Assembly (NCBI GenBank): GCA_022578605.1
Contig: MU394158.1
Span: 23,652 to 87,651 of the forward strand
Length of the DNA: 64,000 bases
Direction: 5' to 3'
Origin: Camillea tinctor
Taxonomy: Eukaryota; Ascomycota; Sordariomycetes; Xylariales; Xylariaceae
Part shown: positions 14,151-26,132 of the stretch, one piece after another
Layout of the letters: every line of letters begins with the position of its first letter
How positions within the stretch are numbered: position 1 is the first letter of the stretch
The notes under the pieces: model-generated
Told to the model about the DNA's origin: nothing
Databases searched by the model: none
The model's input: only the letters and a program-made list of their open reading frames with translations
Translations under genes and position numbers: made by a program

Positions 14151-14496
14151 ACATACCTTGTTTTTTCTTTTGCTTTTTTTTTCTTATTATTTCTGTAATT
14201 ATTTTTTTAATTAGGTATGTAAGATGTGTGTAGCAATGGATCCTCTCTTTCTCACCCACTCATTCCATTAGAATACCTCACCTTCACTTGCTCAGGTCTG
14301 CAGCATACCAGGACAACATCGACCAGGCAAGGCAGAGCGAAACATCCAGCGTGGCAATAACCGAGAGAGGAATCAGGAAGATGACCCTGCCTGCGAACAC
14401 CCACCTCGAAAGTCCCGACGGATTGGTTCTCCCCAAGGATTAATGAGACGAGAAACGTGACAATGCGTGCTGTAGGTTCCCTAACCTCGTTTCTTC

Positions 14497-14524
14497 TACA
14501 CACACACACACAAGCACACACACA
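14497..14524. repeat. (CA)n microsatellite
   Basis: CA dinucleotides are interrupted once by AG. The tract is non-coding. Confidence 0.85.
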
Positions 14525-15340
14525 TATGGTATTTACACAAATGGAAAAGGGCATCTGTGTTGGGAACCGCCCTGTCGTCCCTTCTTTCCTGACTCGGAAG
14601 GCTGCCTGGCCATTCTAGGCGATGAAGAGTCACAAGGGTGCTCCGAGGGTCCTGGACCCTGGGAGTCGATTTTTACGACCCGGGAAAGGGAAAGAAAAAG
14701 GGAGGTATGGGGAAGGGGATCTTGTAGGGATATAACACAGAGAGAGAAAGGGTCTCGATACTATATGTGGGTTCAAAGGTATGTAGGGACCTGTGGATAA
14801 ATTCGCCGGTTAAAGTTGACGGGTGACCCTCCCCACCACTTTAACCGCTCTACGGTATCCAATCCTTCCCCTTCTTTTCCCCCTTTCCCTCCCCTCCTCC
14901 GCGGTGGATCTAGAATTCCCTACCTCCCAAGGTTGGGCCCGCGGATCCGTGCCGGAGCTCGAAATAGGTAGGCTCTAGCGCCGAGATGTCCGCCTACGGC
15001 TGCCGGGTACGATGGCCGGCCGGCCAAGGGGCTACTGTAGCACTCCGTGTGGTCTGGGCTTTCTGGATCTCCCAAAAGTTCCCTCTCCCTTGTCCTGTGA
15101 GTATCTTGGAGACGCATCCAACGGAATGAGCAGCAGAAAACAGCGGTGGCGAGCTTGTACCATGTCGAATAAGCTGCAGCGACGCGGCCACAGAATACGA
15201 CGTACCCGAGGATTAGGGTACGAGCAAGGCTTTCTACATTCTTTAGTCTAGATTGATTTTCGCCTGAGCGAGGCTATCGGGACCGACCAGGCTTCACTTT
15301 CTGTTTTTGTCTACTGATGTGCAAAAGAGGGGAGGAAAGG

Positions 15341-15364
15341 AGAGAGATAGAGAGATAGAGAGAG
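15341..15364. repeat. (GAGATA)n purine tract
   Basis: GA and GATA units occur in a purine-rich stretch that begins near 15325. The tract is non-coding. Confidence 0.75.
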
Positions 15365-15441
15365 CAGAAGGCTTAGGCAACATCGGTTTTTCTTGGCTCA
15401 GAGCTTATGTATGTCTCAGGCTGTCCAACTCAGCAAACTGG

Positions 15442-15470
15442 CACACACATACACACACACACACACACAT
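15442..15470. repeat. (CA)n microsatellite
   Basis: CA dinucleotides with one T interruption, followed by a CT-rich run. Confidence 0.85.
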
Positions 15471-16920
15471 CTCTCTCTTACATACACACGTACATAACTA
15501 ACACACGGGATGCAGAAGTAGAAAGTCACGGAGCACCAGGCGAGCGGTGAAGATTCTTCCAAGGTTGTAGAACATATTACCATCTATATTGCAGGTGTCT
15601 GGGGGTCCACGACGTTCAGCACATTACCCCAGTACCCCAGCTTTCTTTTCTCATCTTTTCCTTCTCTCGCTTTGTTCTACTCCAACCCTCGCTTCGTTTC
15701 GTCCGATATCAGATCCTGTTCCCCCACCCCCCTTTTTCCCCGGACTGGGGGGTGGGTTCAGAAACCCCATGTGCGTGGTGGCTCTTTTGTCTGTATTGAT
15801 GTATGTATATATGTATATGTATGTGATGGGTATCTTGGTGCACGCGTTCGTTTACCAACTTCGTAAATGCTTTCCAATCGGACCCCGATCCTGCATGTAG
15901 GTACAACCGAGTAAAAGCTTAAGATGTTGGGGAAAGGTGGCGTGTGTGGGCTTGAAGATGTGTGCATACCGAGCTTTTGAGACATCTCATCACACCCTCT
16001 TCCTGTTTTTCCACACAGAGCATATCATCAGCAGTTCTACATTACCAGAAAAAAAAAAGAATTCTCAGCAACAATTTTCTATTTTTTTTCTTTCTTTTTT
16101 AAAATTAGAAATTTCCTCTTCTGTCCCTCTCCCCTTACCCCCCAATACCGACCATCTTTCCCCCACATGTAGTATACTATCATCACGCGGCCCCCCTTCC
16201 AGCTCCGAAACATAGTTGGACAACTCAGCCTTTGACAACTGTCTCCCTGCAACCCTTCTCACCGATCTTTCGGGATGATGGGCTTTTTCGTAGGCTTTAA
16301 TGGAACGCGGTCGCCGGTGTCTCAAGTGACCAGAGAGGGTCTAGCCCCCCGGCAAGATTGAGATCGAACTGCCGCGAACACTTGGCCGTAAATTGCTACC
16401 GAGCACCTGAGCACGTACATCAATCCTGATTAATGCCTTTTCACAGCGCACGAGGGCAACAAGTACGAAAGGCAATTAATCTAACGCGGGATGTACTGCG
16501 AAAAAAAAAAGAAGTTTCGGTCTCGTCGAATATGGACTGAAGATCTGCTGACTGTCAGGTTGCAGGTTGCCGGTTGCCTCTTTCCATTCGCGGGGGAGGA
16601 CAGGGCTGTGCCGGTTAGTTAGGGTCGACAAGGTCACATTCTGGGGACGGGTTGATCTCTGGGCCATCTGGACAAGTACATCTCGATGAGGTTCGTTACT
16701 GGATATCTTTACCCAATACAACAGTCAACTACGTAATATATTCCCTGGCAGGATACAGTTCGCGAATTGCGTAGATATCACTATTATATGACTCCGAACC
16801 TGTTTTCCTTGATGGTAGATTTCATAATAATGACGATGATTAGAGCGACCTCTTTGTCCTCAATATGAATTAATATGTACGTGACGATAATAACCGTTAG
16901 ATAATACATAGGGTCTCGGG

Positions 16921-16949
16921 TGTGGTGGTGGTGGTGGTCTCGGTGGTGG
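16921..16949. repeat. (GGT)n microsatellite
   Basis: Interrupted GGT trinucleotides in non-coding sequence. Confidence 0.75.
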
Positions 16950-19279
16950 CGTACACCCAGCCTTGCGGCTCCATGGATTAGCCCTGGGAGGGAGATATAG
17001 CGACAGTTTCGCCAAGGTTCTCCTGATTCAACTAACTAGTCCTTCCACGTATCCTTCCCGGAAAGCTCTACTGGTATAGAGTATAGATAAGCTTGATACT
17101 ATAGATAAATTAGCAACGGTATATGGTACTGGCTATACGAGTTCCGGGATATGTAACTGTCCAATGGCAAATGTACCTATAAAGCCCGTCAACACTAAAA
17201 AGTGACAAAATGTTATTTTTACATAGGAAGTGAATCATGATGAATTCACGTCGTCAGCATTGATGAGACTGATATGACACTGTCGCCTACCTTACCGTCA
17301 CTTCCGATACGCACAGTGACTGATGAAGCGACACATGATAAGTCTTACTGTCAGGATAGAGACTGAGCTTAAACCGCTAGCGCCGGTAGCACCGAGTTTA
17401 GATGGTCATATTCTGACTGCTTACCGTGTGAAATATGATAGTATCTAGCCATCCAGTATGAGGCCATGTTGGGTATGATTTAGATAAAGTAGGGTCCCTT
17501 TGTCCGAGCACATGTAATATCCCGTTGGGGTAGGGGCGAAGGATCATGGTAAATGGCTTGATCATGTATGAGAAGATGCTCTAGCTAGGATGGCGCACCT
17601 TAGTTCTAACACATCACAATATTACTAGGTATTGTTCTAGCTGTCATGAAATGAGTTTCATAAGCTCCGGCAACCTTCGGGACACCGCCTTTAAGGGCCT
17701 TGATGTTAAGTGAGTGAGGTAGGTGAGGAAGATGGAACGAAGCAAGAGATTACCAGTAGGTTCGTAATTCTCATTAGGAATGTCTTTCTTGAAGTCTTGA
17801 TTCATGGCAGTTCCTTTGTACCTATTTTATATTAGGTCTTCGTTCCGTGTTACCTTTTCTTAGGAAACAATTTCTAGCCCGTGAACTTGATGGTTGATAA
17901 TATATTAGGAACTAGAAACTATCCTCAGGTATGAGAGCTCGAGGATGAATTTTAAAGTGACGTTCATGTATACATAAACTCTTATAACATATAGAATAGT
18001 TTATATGTGGCAATATCAGACGTTAGCTGTGCTAGGTTCCAGCCAGTATATACCATAGTATGCAGTCTAAGATAGAATGATGTATTGCGTCGGGTTGTAA
18101 GTCCTAATAGTGTCGTGCCTTCGACTCACTGGGGTTTCTTTATCCATTTTCCCATTGATAGATGATTAAATGCATGAGGTATTTCCCAAAAGGTCCAGAA
18201 ACCCGAAAGAAAATGAGTATCTAGTGCCATGACTTTGAGTAGATATTACTTCATATAGACCTGTGTGATAATATTCAGATGTTATGGGGATGATACATTG
18301 CCAAATAGGTAGCCATAGATACTGTATGAGCACACCATGAAACGACCCCCCTCCCGCTCATTATACTCGGAATGAAAGTGAAAGAGATGTATAATTACCT
18401 GAACCGTCTAAGAACAGGCGATGGAGACATTATAGAAGACCTATTGCTAGTTCAAGGTACGAACTCTTCTATCATGAGAGCTACTCATTCAAGACAGTAC
18501 TAGACAAGATATGATCATGCCCCTAAAATTATTCTCATGGTACAAACGTCTATATAAGTTTATTATGTTCATGTAAACCATCTACTCTCAATTTGACCGT
18601 AAACTCTATTTAGCTTTACATTTAGGCTTAGATGTCTTTTCCTTAGACCCAAAAAATCGAAGGCTTCCTCGCGATTCTAGTCATACGATAATTAGATATA
18701 TTGTATAATAAGATTAGGTAGATGTAGCAATTCTTGATTGATCTTTACTGGGTAGCGATATCCTAGCCAAGCTTCGATGTGAATACACCTCACGCTGCTT
18801 TGCATTTATCATAATTACCCCTCTAATATGAATGTTTTTCAGGCCCCAAGAAATGTATGGGAATTTGTGAGCAGTATATTATCGTGTAAATTAGAAAGCC
18901 CTAAGCTATAGTGAGGTACAACACGTAGTGTAAAAAAAGAGCCCCCTCTTGTTCCTTAGGCACACAAGTAAAGTCACTATCACTTGAAGGACTCATCCTC
19001 TCCAAAACCTGTGGTAAAATACCCATAGTACCTATGGCAAGCAAATAGGTATAATAAACCGCGGTAACGATATCTATGAAACAAACTCGAATCCCACTAT
19101 GAGGTGTCGTTCATGATCCGTTCATAAAGGGTAAGAATTCATACAGATAATATAAAATAACACGCAACCTCATACTCTTTCACTTCTTGCCAATGGGGTA
19201 TCGCGGGTAGGGTATGGATAACTAGATGGTAAAGGATATGGGGTTACCACTTCGGCTCGCCAATATCTCCTTTGGCAGT

Positions 19280-20903
19280 TCAGACGGCATTGCGGTCGGC
19301 AAATGGATTGTTCTCATCCTCCTCGACGATGTCATCGTCGTCGTCGTCTTCATCCTCATTACTTTGAACTGGAGGCGCTGTGCGTGAAGAAATTGACGGC
19401 TTAGATGCAGCCGAGGGCCGTGGAGGTGGCACGGGACGGTGAGGAAGGTTTGGGTTAATGTTCAGGTTAGCCATCTCCGGGACAGGGCTAGTCGGACTTG
19501 ATGGATTCGACATTGCTTGTTTATGCTTCTCGGTGGCCACTTGTAGCAGTCAATACAATCTGTGAAGAAATCCATGGCGTGTATATACATGGAATAATGA
19601 CTTACTTCTGTATAGATGGGCTTGCTCTGCCAAATCATCTTCAGAATCACTATCCGCATCAATAGATCGATCGAGCTGCTCAAACATCATGAGGGCCATG
19701 ACGAGTTCGTCGTTGGCATGGAGGAGACCACCAAGCCATTGCTCATCTTCGACGTGATGAATCTGGAACAGTTAGTTGCCCGCCGAGTTGAAGATAGATA
19801 GATTATGCTCGTACATAGCGAAGAACTTTCCGCCTTAGCTTCTTGCAGGCTTCAAACTGTTGTACAGCATTGGGGTTTTCCGAAATCCTTTCCTTCTCTC
19901 GGTTGATGCTCTGAAGCGCATTGGTTAGATTCGTAGAGGCAATAGATGACTCGGCGACCACGACTTTCATGGCGTCCTTCTCGGCTTCCAGGTTGAATGG
20001 CTTGGATCTCTTTTTCTGCTTCTCTTTATCCTTCTTTTTCTTGTCCTTGTCCTTGGAGGAGCCGAAGAAAGAGCTGGAACCGGACCCCGAGGACGACTTG
20101 ACATGACTGAACGATTGGACGGTTTGGGAGGGCTGAGGGTATGTGACAGGCTGCCGCGACGATGATGCTTGTGATGGAGGCGGCGAAGATGGAGTTTGTT
20201 CTGCTTCATCCTCGGAGTCACGAAAGGGGTCCTGCTCAGTCTCACGGAGGACTTTGGACTTCTCCTGGGTAACCACTTGCTTTCGGCGGGGGAGTTCCTT
20301 GTACAATACAGAAACGCGCTCGAGCCCTGGAGTATTCTTATACTCAGTTGCCCAGCTGCGGAATAACTCGGAGCATTTCTTCCTAACATCAGGGTCTGAT
20401 AGGTTGGAGGTGCCGCAGACCCGGAGACGCTCAAGAAGGGGCTCATCGATGAAGGTGCGCTGGAACCGTGGACCAGCATTTTGAATCAAGCCATCAAGGA
20501 GCACTAGAGCTCTCAGTTGGCGATGAACACTGCCATATTTCAACTTCTTCCTCAGCGCTCTCGCTGCTTCGGCTGGACCAGAGTCTTGCAGTTTGATGAC
20601 CTCGACTAGGTCAGGAATCCCACTCAGGTCATCTTCCTCGTACTGCTCACTGGTGAGGCGTTCAACTGTCACGGTGACAGCGGAGTACGGTTTCTTCTAT
20701 AAAGTAGACACGAAGGGTAAGTTATTTTATGTTATGTTATGTGATGATATGATATGATAGGATAGGATATGCCATGGCATGTTGAGGTCTTTTACGACCC
20801 GTCATAATATATAATTATGTAAGCTCAAGGCCTCTTGTACCTAGGCATATGCCAAGGTTAGGTATTATCTGTAGGAGATATCTCAGCCTACCTGGGAGAA
20901 CAT
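19280..20903 (-). CDS. lsb5: Lsb5-like VHS/GAT-domain endocytic adaptor
   Basis: Predicted 436-residue protein from four exons: 20903-20892, 20696-19815, 19762-19606 and 19539-19280. The first coding exon holds only MFSQ and joins KKPYSAVTV, the conserved start of this fungal family. Residues about 10-140 form a VHS domain (LRALVLLDGLIQNAG is diagnostic). A Lys/Ser-rich linker follows, then a GAT-like helical region at about 235-345. The C-terminus is acidic and ends near NPFAD, an NPF motif that can bind EH domains. Yeast Lsb5 links actin regulators, ubiquitin and Arf to endocytosis and sorting at the plasma membrane and endosome; this role is by family. All splice sites are GT-AG and the frame is intact. 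The last acceptor (19541-19540) gives ATG GCC in frame, which the nearer CACAG would not. Confidence 0.9.
20722..20775. repeat. TATG/GATA-type microsatellite in first intron
   Basis: Short tandem ATGTT and ATGAT units lie inside the first intron of the Lsb5-like gene (20891-20697). Confidence 0.65.
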
Positions 20904-22086
20904 GTCGAAGGGCTCTGGTCTTCGTCAGCCGGAACAAACAAACTGTGACGTCAGGCTGGCAAGCTGCCCTGGGTGATTAACTAGATGCCTAGTTAATTTA
21001 TATATATATAGGTATTTAAAAAGAATATCTAAGAGTATTTCGATAGTGAAGTATTTTAAAGAAAAAAAGGAAGCAAAATGTGAGAGTGAGAGAGATAGAA
21101 AGAGAGAGTGTGTGTGTGAGAGTGAAAAGGTAGGACTAATCAAATATGAAAAGAGGCAGATTATGACGTGCCCAGCTGATAAGAAAGGGTAAAAAAAGAA
21201 GGATGGATCGCGGGGTTGTTGGTGGAGTCAAAATAAAAAAGAGAAGTTGATGTGTTAGTCTCTCATTCAGTGACAAGTGTCCTAAAAGAAAATATGAGCT
21301 AGGTACTATCCAGCTATCTAACATACCTAGGTTAGGTTCATACGTTATGTAAGGTTAGACGGTAGCTATGCTGTGTACTAGGTTAACCTAGCAGGTTCAA
21401 AGTTGGTTGCGGTTAGAATGCAGAATCCAAATTTAGGATCGGGAGTTGGTGGGAAAGAAAAAAAGAAGCTTGGAAGCTTGTCAAGCCTGCAGGGGGAGGA
21501 GAAAGGCTGTAAGGACCTTGGGACTTACCTAACCTAGTACCCTAGCACTGCATACTATAGCGTAGATAGCTATCGGAAAGTGGGGTACGACACAAGGACC
21601 TGTCCTTGTAAATATCTATCTATCCGATGATTACGTTGCATTGCTTGCCTAAGGTTATATACGCTAACTGTATACTAAGTTATATGCATCTACGAAATCT
21701 ACGAGTAACATTTGAATCTAGAGCGGTTGGGAAGTTAATTATTGACTTTGCTCTTTCCCTATGACTTACGTACCTATTAACCTAGCAGAGACCTCAATAA
21801 GGCAGATGAATAATCCATAGAGCAATGACTGCCAATCAAACTTATATAAGGTACACCTGGGCACTTTTCAAATGTTCAAGTTCTGACCTAGGTTAACCCC
21901 TCCCCAATATAATTAATATAATCTACTAACCTACATAGCATTGCCACTCCAAACCCTTATAGTCTCAAAAGGGTCAACAAAGCAACCATTATTCACCCAA
22001 GTCGCATAATATAGCTCGGATTCTGACACATTTTATTGAACAAGACCAAAACAGACAGCTTCCTACATATGCTTCCACCGACTACA
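20904..22086. promoter_or_regulatory. divergent intergenic region, Lsb5-like / unknown protein
   Basis: This stretch of about 1.2 kb separates two divergent starts and must contain both promoters. It holds a GA/GT-rich tract (21080-21125), a 12-base palindrome TAGGTTAACCTA (21379-21390), several CCTAGGTT-like motifs, and TATATAAGG near 21842. No coding potential is apparent. Confidence 0.55.
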
Positions 22087-23061
22087 ATGGACCGCAATCG
22101 ATTTACCAACCATACCGTAGATTTAGTTGATGAATACCCACTTGATGATTCAGAGGAAGAAGCCATGTGCCTCCTGAGGATCCCACAAAACCATGTCCAT
22201 GATAAGCACATAAACTTGGCACCTTCAAATGTAAAAGAAGCATGGGAAGAAGCATGGGGTCAAGGGTCAGGATCGGCCGACGAGTACGATCTCACCCCAC
22301 AGTTCTCGTCGGCCCTGCACTCTAGAAGCCACCATGCCAGTCTAGAACAGGAACGAGAACAGAGACAAGAACTACAGCAACAACAGCCGATAGCTACTGG
22401 AAATAGCGTATTAAGCGATGGTGAACAGGACCTACTAGACGAGAGTGTTGATTGGGAATCCATTGTCGCTGCGACGAGTGTACTACCCAATTCCCCACCC
22501 ACTTCGTCTTCTCACGGGATAAGTGCTCCTCATCTAGCCATGCAAGCGACACAACAAAACAGGAGAAATGTAAAATCACCTTTCGTACGGCCACCATTCC
22601 CCGAAAAGGTTCGTGACCGTTGTTTGGTGCCGGGTTTGTCGTCCCAGGAGATCTTGAGAACATGTTTTAGGACTGGTGTCATGATCAATCAGACCATAGC
22701 CTGCTCGAAACAGCAACAGAGCGTGGTGTTTGAGCTATTCGCTCGGGTACTCTACTCAAACCGTGAGAAGCTGTCAAGAAAACAGCACTTCCAATTCGTT
22801 GATTTATTCAAAGATCAGCAACCTTTCCCATCAGCAGTCCTCGCAGACTGGAAGATTGGCAGCCAGCTAGATAGACAAAGCTCGGCTTTCTTGAGCAGCA
22901 CGGTTGGCAAGGCCAGTCCGAAGTTATGCTGGTGCCTCTGTCGACCGATCAAGGATCCGAAGGCTGCGATTGGCTGGACTTATATGGTTTTGACTATCAA
23001 AGAAACTAGCTGGGATCAGATTCAATGGTCGAAGAGAATTGTCTGTGGGGAGGAGAGATAG
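22087..23061 (+). CDS. conserved fungal protein of unknown function
   Basis: Single-exon frame of 324 residues from ATG 22087 (context ACAATGG). An in-frame ATG at 22069 would add six residues; the open frame extends further upstream only through non-ATG codons. The N-terminus has an acidic patch (DEYPLDDSEEEAM), the middle is Gln-rich (LQQQQP) and disordered, and the C-terminal half (about 180-324) looks folded, with VVFELFARVLYSNRE, FQFVDLFKDQQPF and WTYMVLTIKETSWDQI. The pattern of disordered N-terminus plus compact beta-rich C-terminus recurs in Sordariomycete hypothetical proteins, but I do not recognise a named domain. It shares a promoter region with the Lsb5-like gene. The function is unknown. 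Confidence 0.8.
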   Translation: MDRNRFTNHTVDLVDEYPLDDSEEEAMCLLRIPQNHVHDKHINLAPSNVKEAWEEAWGQGSGSADEYDLTPQFSSALHSRSHHASLEQEREQRQELQQQQPIATGNSVLSDGEQDLLDESVDWESIVAATSVLPNSPPTSSSHGISAPHLAMQATQQNRRNVKSPFVRPPFPEKVRDRCLVPGLSSQEILRTCFRTGVMINQTIACSKQQQSVVFELFARVLYSNREKLSRKQHFQFVDLFKDQQPFPSAVLADWKIGSQLDRQSSAFLSSTVGKASPKLCWCLCRPIKDPKAAIGWTYMVLTIKETSWDQIQWSKRIVCGEER

Positions 23062-23086
23062 AGATAGAGAAGCAATAAAGGCCGAT

Positions 23087-23105
23087 TGATGATGATGATG
23101 ATGAT
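23087..23105. repeat. (GAT)n microsatellite in 3' region
   Basis: Six GAT units begin about 25 bases after the stop codon of the 324-residue protein, so it probably lies in the 3' untranslated region. Confidence 0.8.
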
Positions 23106-24089
23106 ACATGTAATGCTAATTGCTGGGTAAAGTATAATAAAAAAACCAATTTGAGCTATCTCATAGACCAAGTCGCATGGACATTGAAATATCAATATCT
23201 ATCACATTCTACCTATTATTACCTTGGGTTAAGGGGGTACATGCAAACTTAAAGTACCTAGGTATCCACCCTGGTACCTATCAGACCTACCTACATATGT
23301 ATTGAGGGTGCTGATGTCATGTATGTATCCGTCAATAGTTTGCTGGCCTGATTGGTCGATCACTTTACAAGCTACCAATCAGCACCAATTAGCACCAATT
23401 AGCACTAGCCAAACTATACTTAAGTACCACACTACACCCATAGGTACGGGTTAATTACATATAGCCAGTCACTACAAAACCAACTTGAAAGTAAAGGCTA
23501 TCCCATATCACCAATTGATGCCTGATAAAATAGAAAGGAAAGAAAAACACAGTCACGTGACCGCGTTTTTCTAAGTTGCCCGTCCCACCAGTAGTAGTCC
23601 AAAGCCGCGAGCAAGGAGGCCCGACATCTTCTTCATCAAACGTACACCTTTTTTTTTTTCTTCCTTTTACTTTTAGCTTTTACGCGTTTGCCATCTACGT
23701 AAATCAACAAATGCCTAAGTAGGTATTTAAATACGGTCACACGTCGAGAAGTGACTTGCCAATATTCCAATCTTTCTAGTGACTTAGCTACCTAGCCCTT
23801 TTTTATTATTCTTTTCTTATACATTCAGCCGCTATTCACTTCACTTAGCAGCCCCTCGAACCAAAGTGCTGTGTGCTGTGTGTAGTTGTGTGGATTCAAA
23901 CTTCCATCAGATTCTAACCGCTAGCCTGGAGAGCAATTGAGTGAGTGAGAGAAAAAAAAAAGAAGATAGCATCATTTTTCTATCCTGTCCTTGCTCTGTT
24001 CCACACCACAGCCTGCATCTGCATCTTCCCCCGGGTCTCCGACAAGGTAATCGGAGGTTTTGCTTACCCTGGCCCTAAGTCCCCGCCGT
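23106..24089. promoter_or_regulatory. intergenic / 5' region of the CCCH gene
   Basis: The first part holds a TACCTAGGTA palindrome (23255-23264) and two nearby copies of CAATTAGCACCAATTAGCAC-like sequence (23380-23405). The part nearest the gene (23640-24000) is pyrimidine-rich, as in many fungal promoters and 5' leaders. No gene is visible. Confidence 0.5.
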
Positions 24090-26132
24090 ATGCTCGCCCC
24101 CGGTGAGCACACCATGTCCACCATGTTAAACGGACAGGATCATGGCACCCTGTCGCCCGATGCGGCTGCTCGACTTAATCATTATTACCAGTTGGACACC
24201 GAAAGGCAGAACTTCATACAAGTAAGCTGCGCTTCCTCCCCCTGCGCCGACCGCTCGCTGTTGACCTAGTCTCGGTAGACTATGCTCCAGAAAATCGATG
24301 CCGATGCCAAGAAGATAGCTGAGCTTGAGCTTGATCTAGAAGATCAAAAGAAGTCGAGAGCTCAATATCAATCTAAGTCTCTGTCTCTTGAGAATGATAT
24401 GCAAAGATTGGGTCAGAAAGTTGTACGTTATGCCACGCCACGCCACTCTACTCTATACTACGCTACGTCTCGTCTCGTCTCGTCTCATCTCGTCGCATCT
24501 CATCTCATCTCATCGCATCTCATCTCGTTCCGCTTATTTCCATTTTTGTTGCGTCGTCTTATCCAGCGCGTTCATGGCTAACTTGACCGAATTCCTTTAA
24601 CAGAACAAGGACTCATTTGTAGTAGTACTAATTGACGGTGACGGAGCTAAATTTGCTGATTGTTACCTTCGGGAGCCTGTTACCGGTGCCGAAAAGGCGT
24701 CGCTGAAACTCAAACAAGCTATCCGAGACCACCTTAGAGATACAGGTCTCGCTCATGATGATATTCCTATCCTGGTTCGAGTCTATGCGAATCTCAATGA
24801 CTTGGCCAAATCATTACGCTTGTCCCATGTCATCGATTATGAGGATGAAATGCGCACATTTGCCGAACATTTCACCAATACTCGCGCCGATTTTGACTTC
24901 ATCAATGTTGGAAAGGGGAAAGAGAATGCGGATTCTAAGATGAGACGTATGTCTCCTACCCCTTCATGCTGCTGCTCTCCAGCCTTGCTAACCCCTCTCT
25001 AGGAATGCTTAGCCATTATCATAGAAATATTCAGTGCAAGAAGGTCTTTCTAGCCGGCTGCTGCCACGATAATGGTTATCTCCATGATCTCCGTGACTTT
25101 ACAGGGCTTGGAGACAATAGGCTTGTGCTTATCGAGACAACACCAGCGGAGCCCGGCTTCAGGAAACTTGGTTTTCCTATTCTACGTTTTGATGATGTTT
25201 TTCGATCAGATCCTCTAAATAATGAGACTAAACGGGTTGCTCAAACAATGCCCATTCGAAGCCGTTCATCTCCAGAACCTGCCCAGCCAACACCTGGACC
25301 GATTGCTCGCCCTACCCAGCCTATACAAAGACCACCGCCTGGTTTATCCCCCGTTATACAGGAGGATAGGTCATCATCAGCTCCAAAAGATCTTGGTTCA
25401 GTTTCACCAGCTCAGACTAATTCTTCTCTCGACCGCCAGTCTCCTCGCCAGACTCCATCCCAACCTCAGTCCCTAACTCAACCTCCTCAGCCCCAGCCTC
25501 AACCTCCTGCTCGCACTCCAAGTGTTATTAGCTCTGGCAACGGTGGCACTTCAATCAGTTATGCTACGGCAGGCGGAGTTGCCGATCACCAAAATGTCAC
25601 AGTCAAAGCACCTAAACCTAAGAAACAACCCAAGGTTATATTTTACAATGAGGATAGCTACCGTATCGATGCTCCAACTCAGCATCCTCCAAGGACTCCC
25701 GCCCAGACGACGTACCAGTCCAAGTTCCAGGCCATCAAGCCCTCCGTATTTTGCAATGACTTTTATCTTAAGGGGCGTTGCAAATGGGGTATCAGCTGCG
25801 ACAAGACGCATGATGCAGAATTGACTGGCCCAGAACTTGCTATTCATCGTTATAAGGCTAGAACCAGTTTATGTCCACAAGGTCCTTACTGTGTCGATTA
25901 TGACTGCTATCTCTCCCATCATTGTCCCCGAGTGCCTTGCACCCGCGGCGATGGTTGTCCGTTCTACTGTACGGATAAATGGGGTGATCTACACCTGACT
26001 AAAGACCAGCTCCATCCCGCGTATGTACTTGCTTTAACCATTCGCATATTCCGTTAGTGAAGACGTTGTACTAACATGTTGTTCAATAGGACTAAATGGA
26101 CTGAAGGTGTCGATCTACCAGAACATCTATAG
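24090..26132 (+). CDS. CCCH zinc-finger protein with conserved fungal N-terminal domain
   Basis: Predicted 559-residue protein from five exons: 24090-24221, 24279-24422, 24604-24946, 25003-26020 and 26090-26132. Residues about 45-90 form a coiled coil. Residues about 93-275 form an alpha/beta domain (FVVVLIDGDGAKFADCYL, VFLAGCCHDNGYLHDL) typical of a fungal CCCH family. A Pro/Gln/Ser-rich linker follows. One C-x8-C-x5-C-x3-H finger lies at 457-476 and a C-x5-C-x4-C-x3-H finger at 497-512. Such fingers usually bind RNA, so a role in mRNA metabolism is inferred. The last exon replaces a read-through tail and ends in TKWTEGVDLPEHL. The start may instead be ATG 24114 or 24123. All introns are GT-AG, with CTAAC branch sites in the third and fourth. 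Confidence 0.87.
24466..24530 (+). repeat. (TCTCR)n pentanucleotide array inside an intron
   Basis: Tandem TCTCG and TCTCA units fill much of the second intron (24423-24603) of the CCCH gene and make it about three times longer than its sister introns. Because it is intronic, length change would not alter the protein unless splicing is affected. Confidence 0.85.

Larger units (their letters stand above)
14150..19279. other. gene-poor region with microsatellites
   Basis: No supportable gene is visible. From 14.2 to 16.3 kb the sequence is pyrimidine-rich and holds two CA arrays and a GA/GATA tract. From about 16.7 to 19.2 kb it is moderately A+T-rich, with short frames broken by many stops on both strands, consistent with old decayed sequence. 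It ends just beyond the stop codon of the Lsb5-like gene and includes that gene's 3' flank. Confidence 0.5.
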
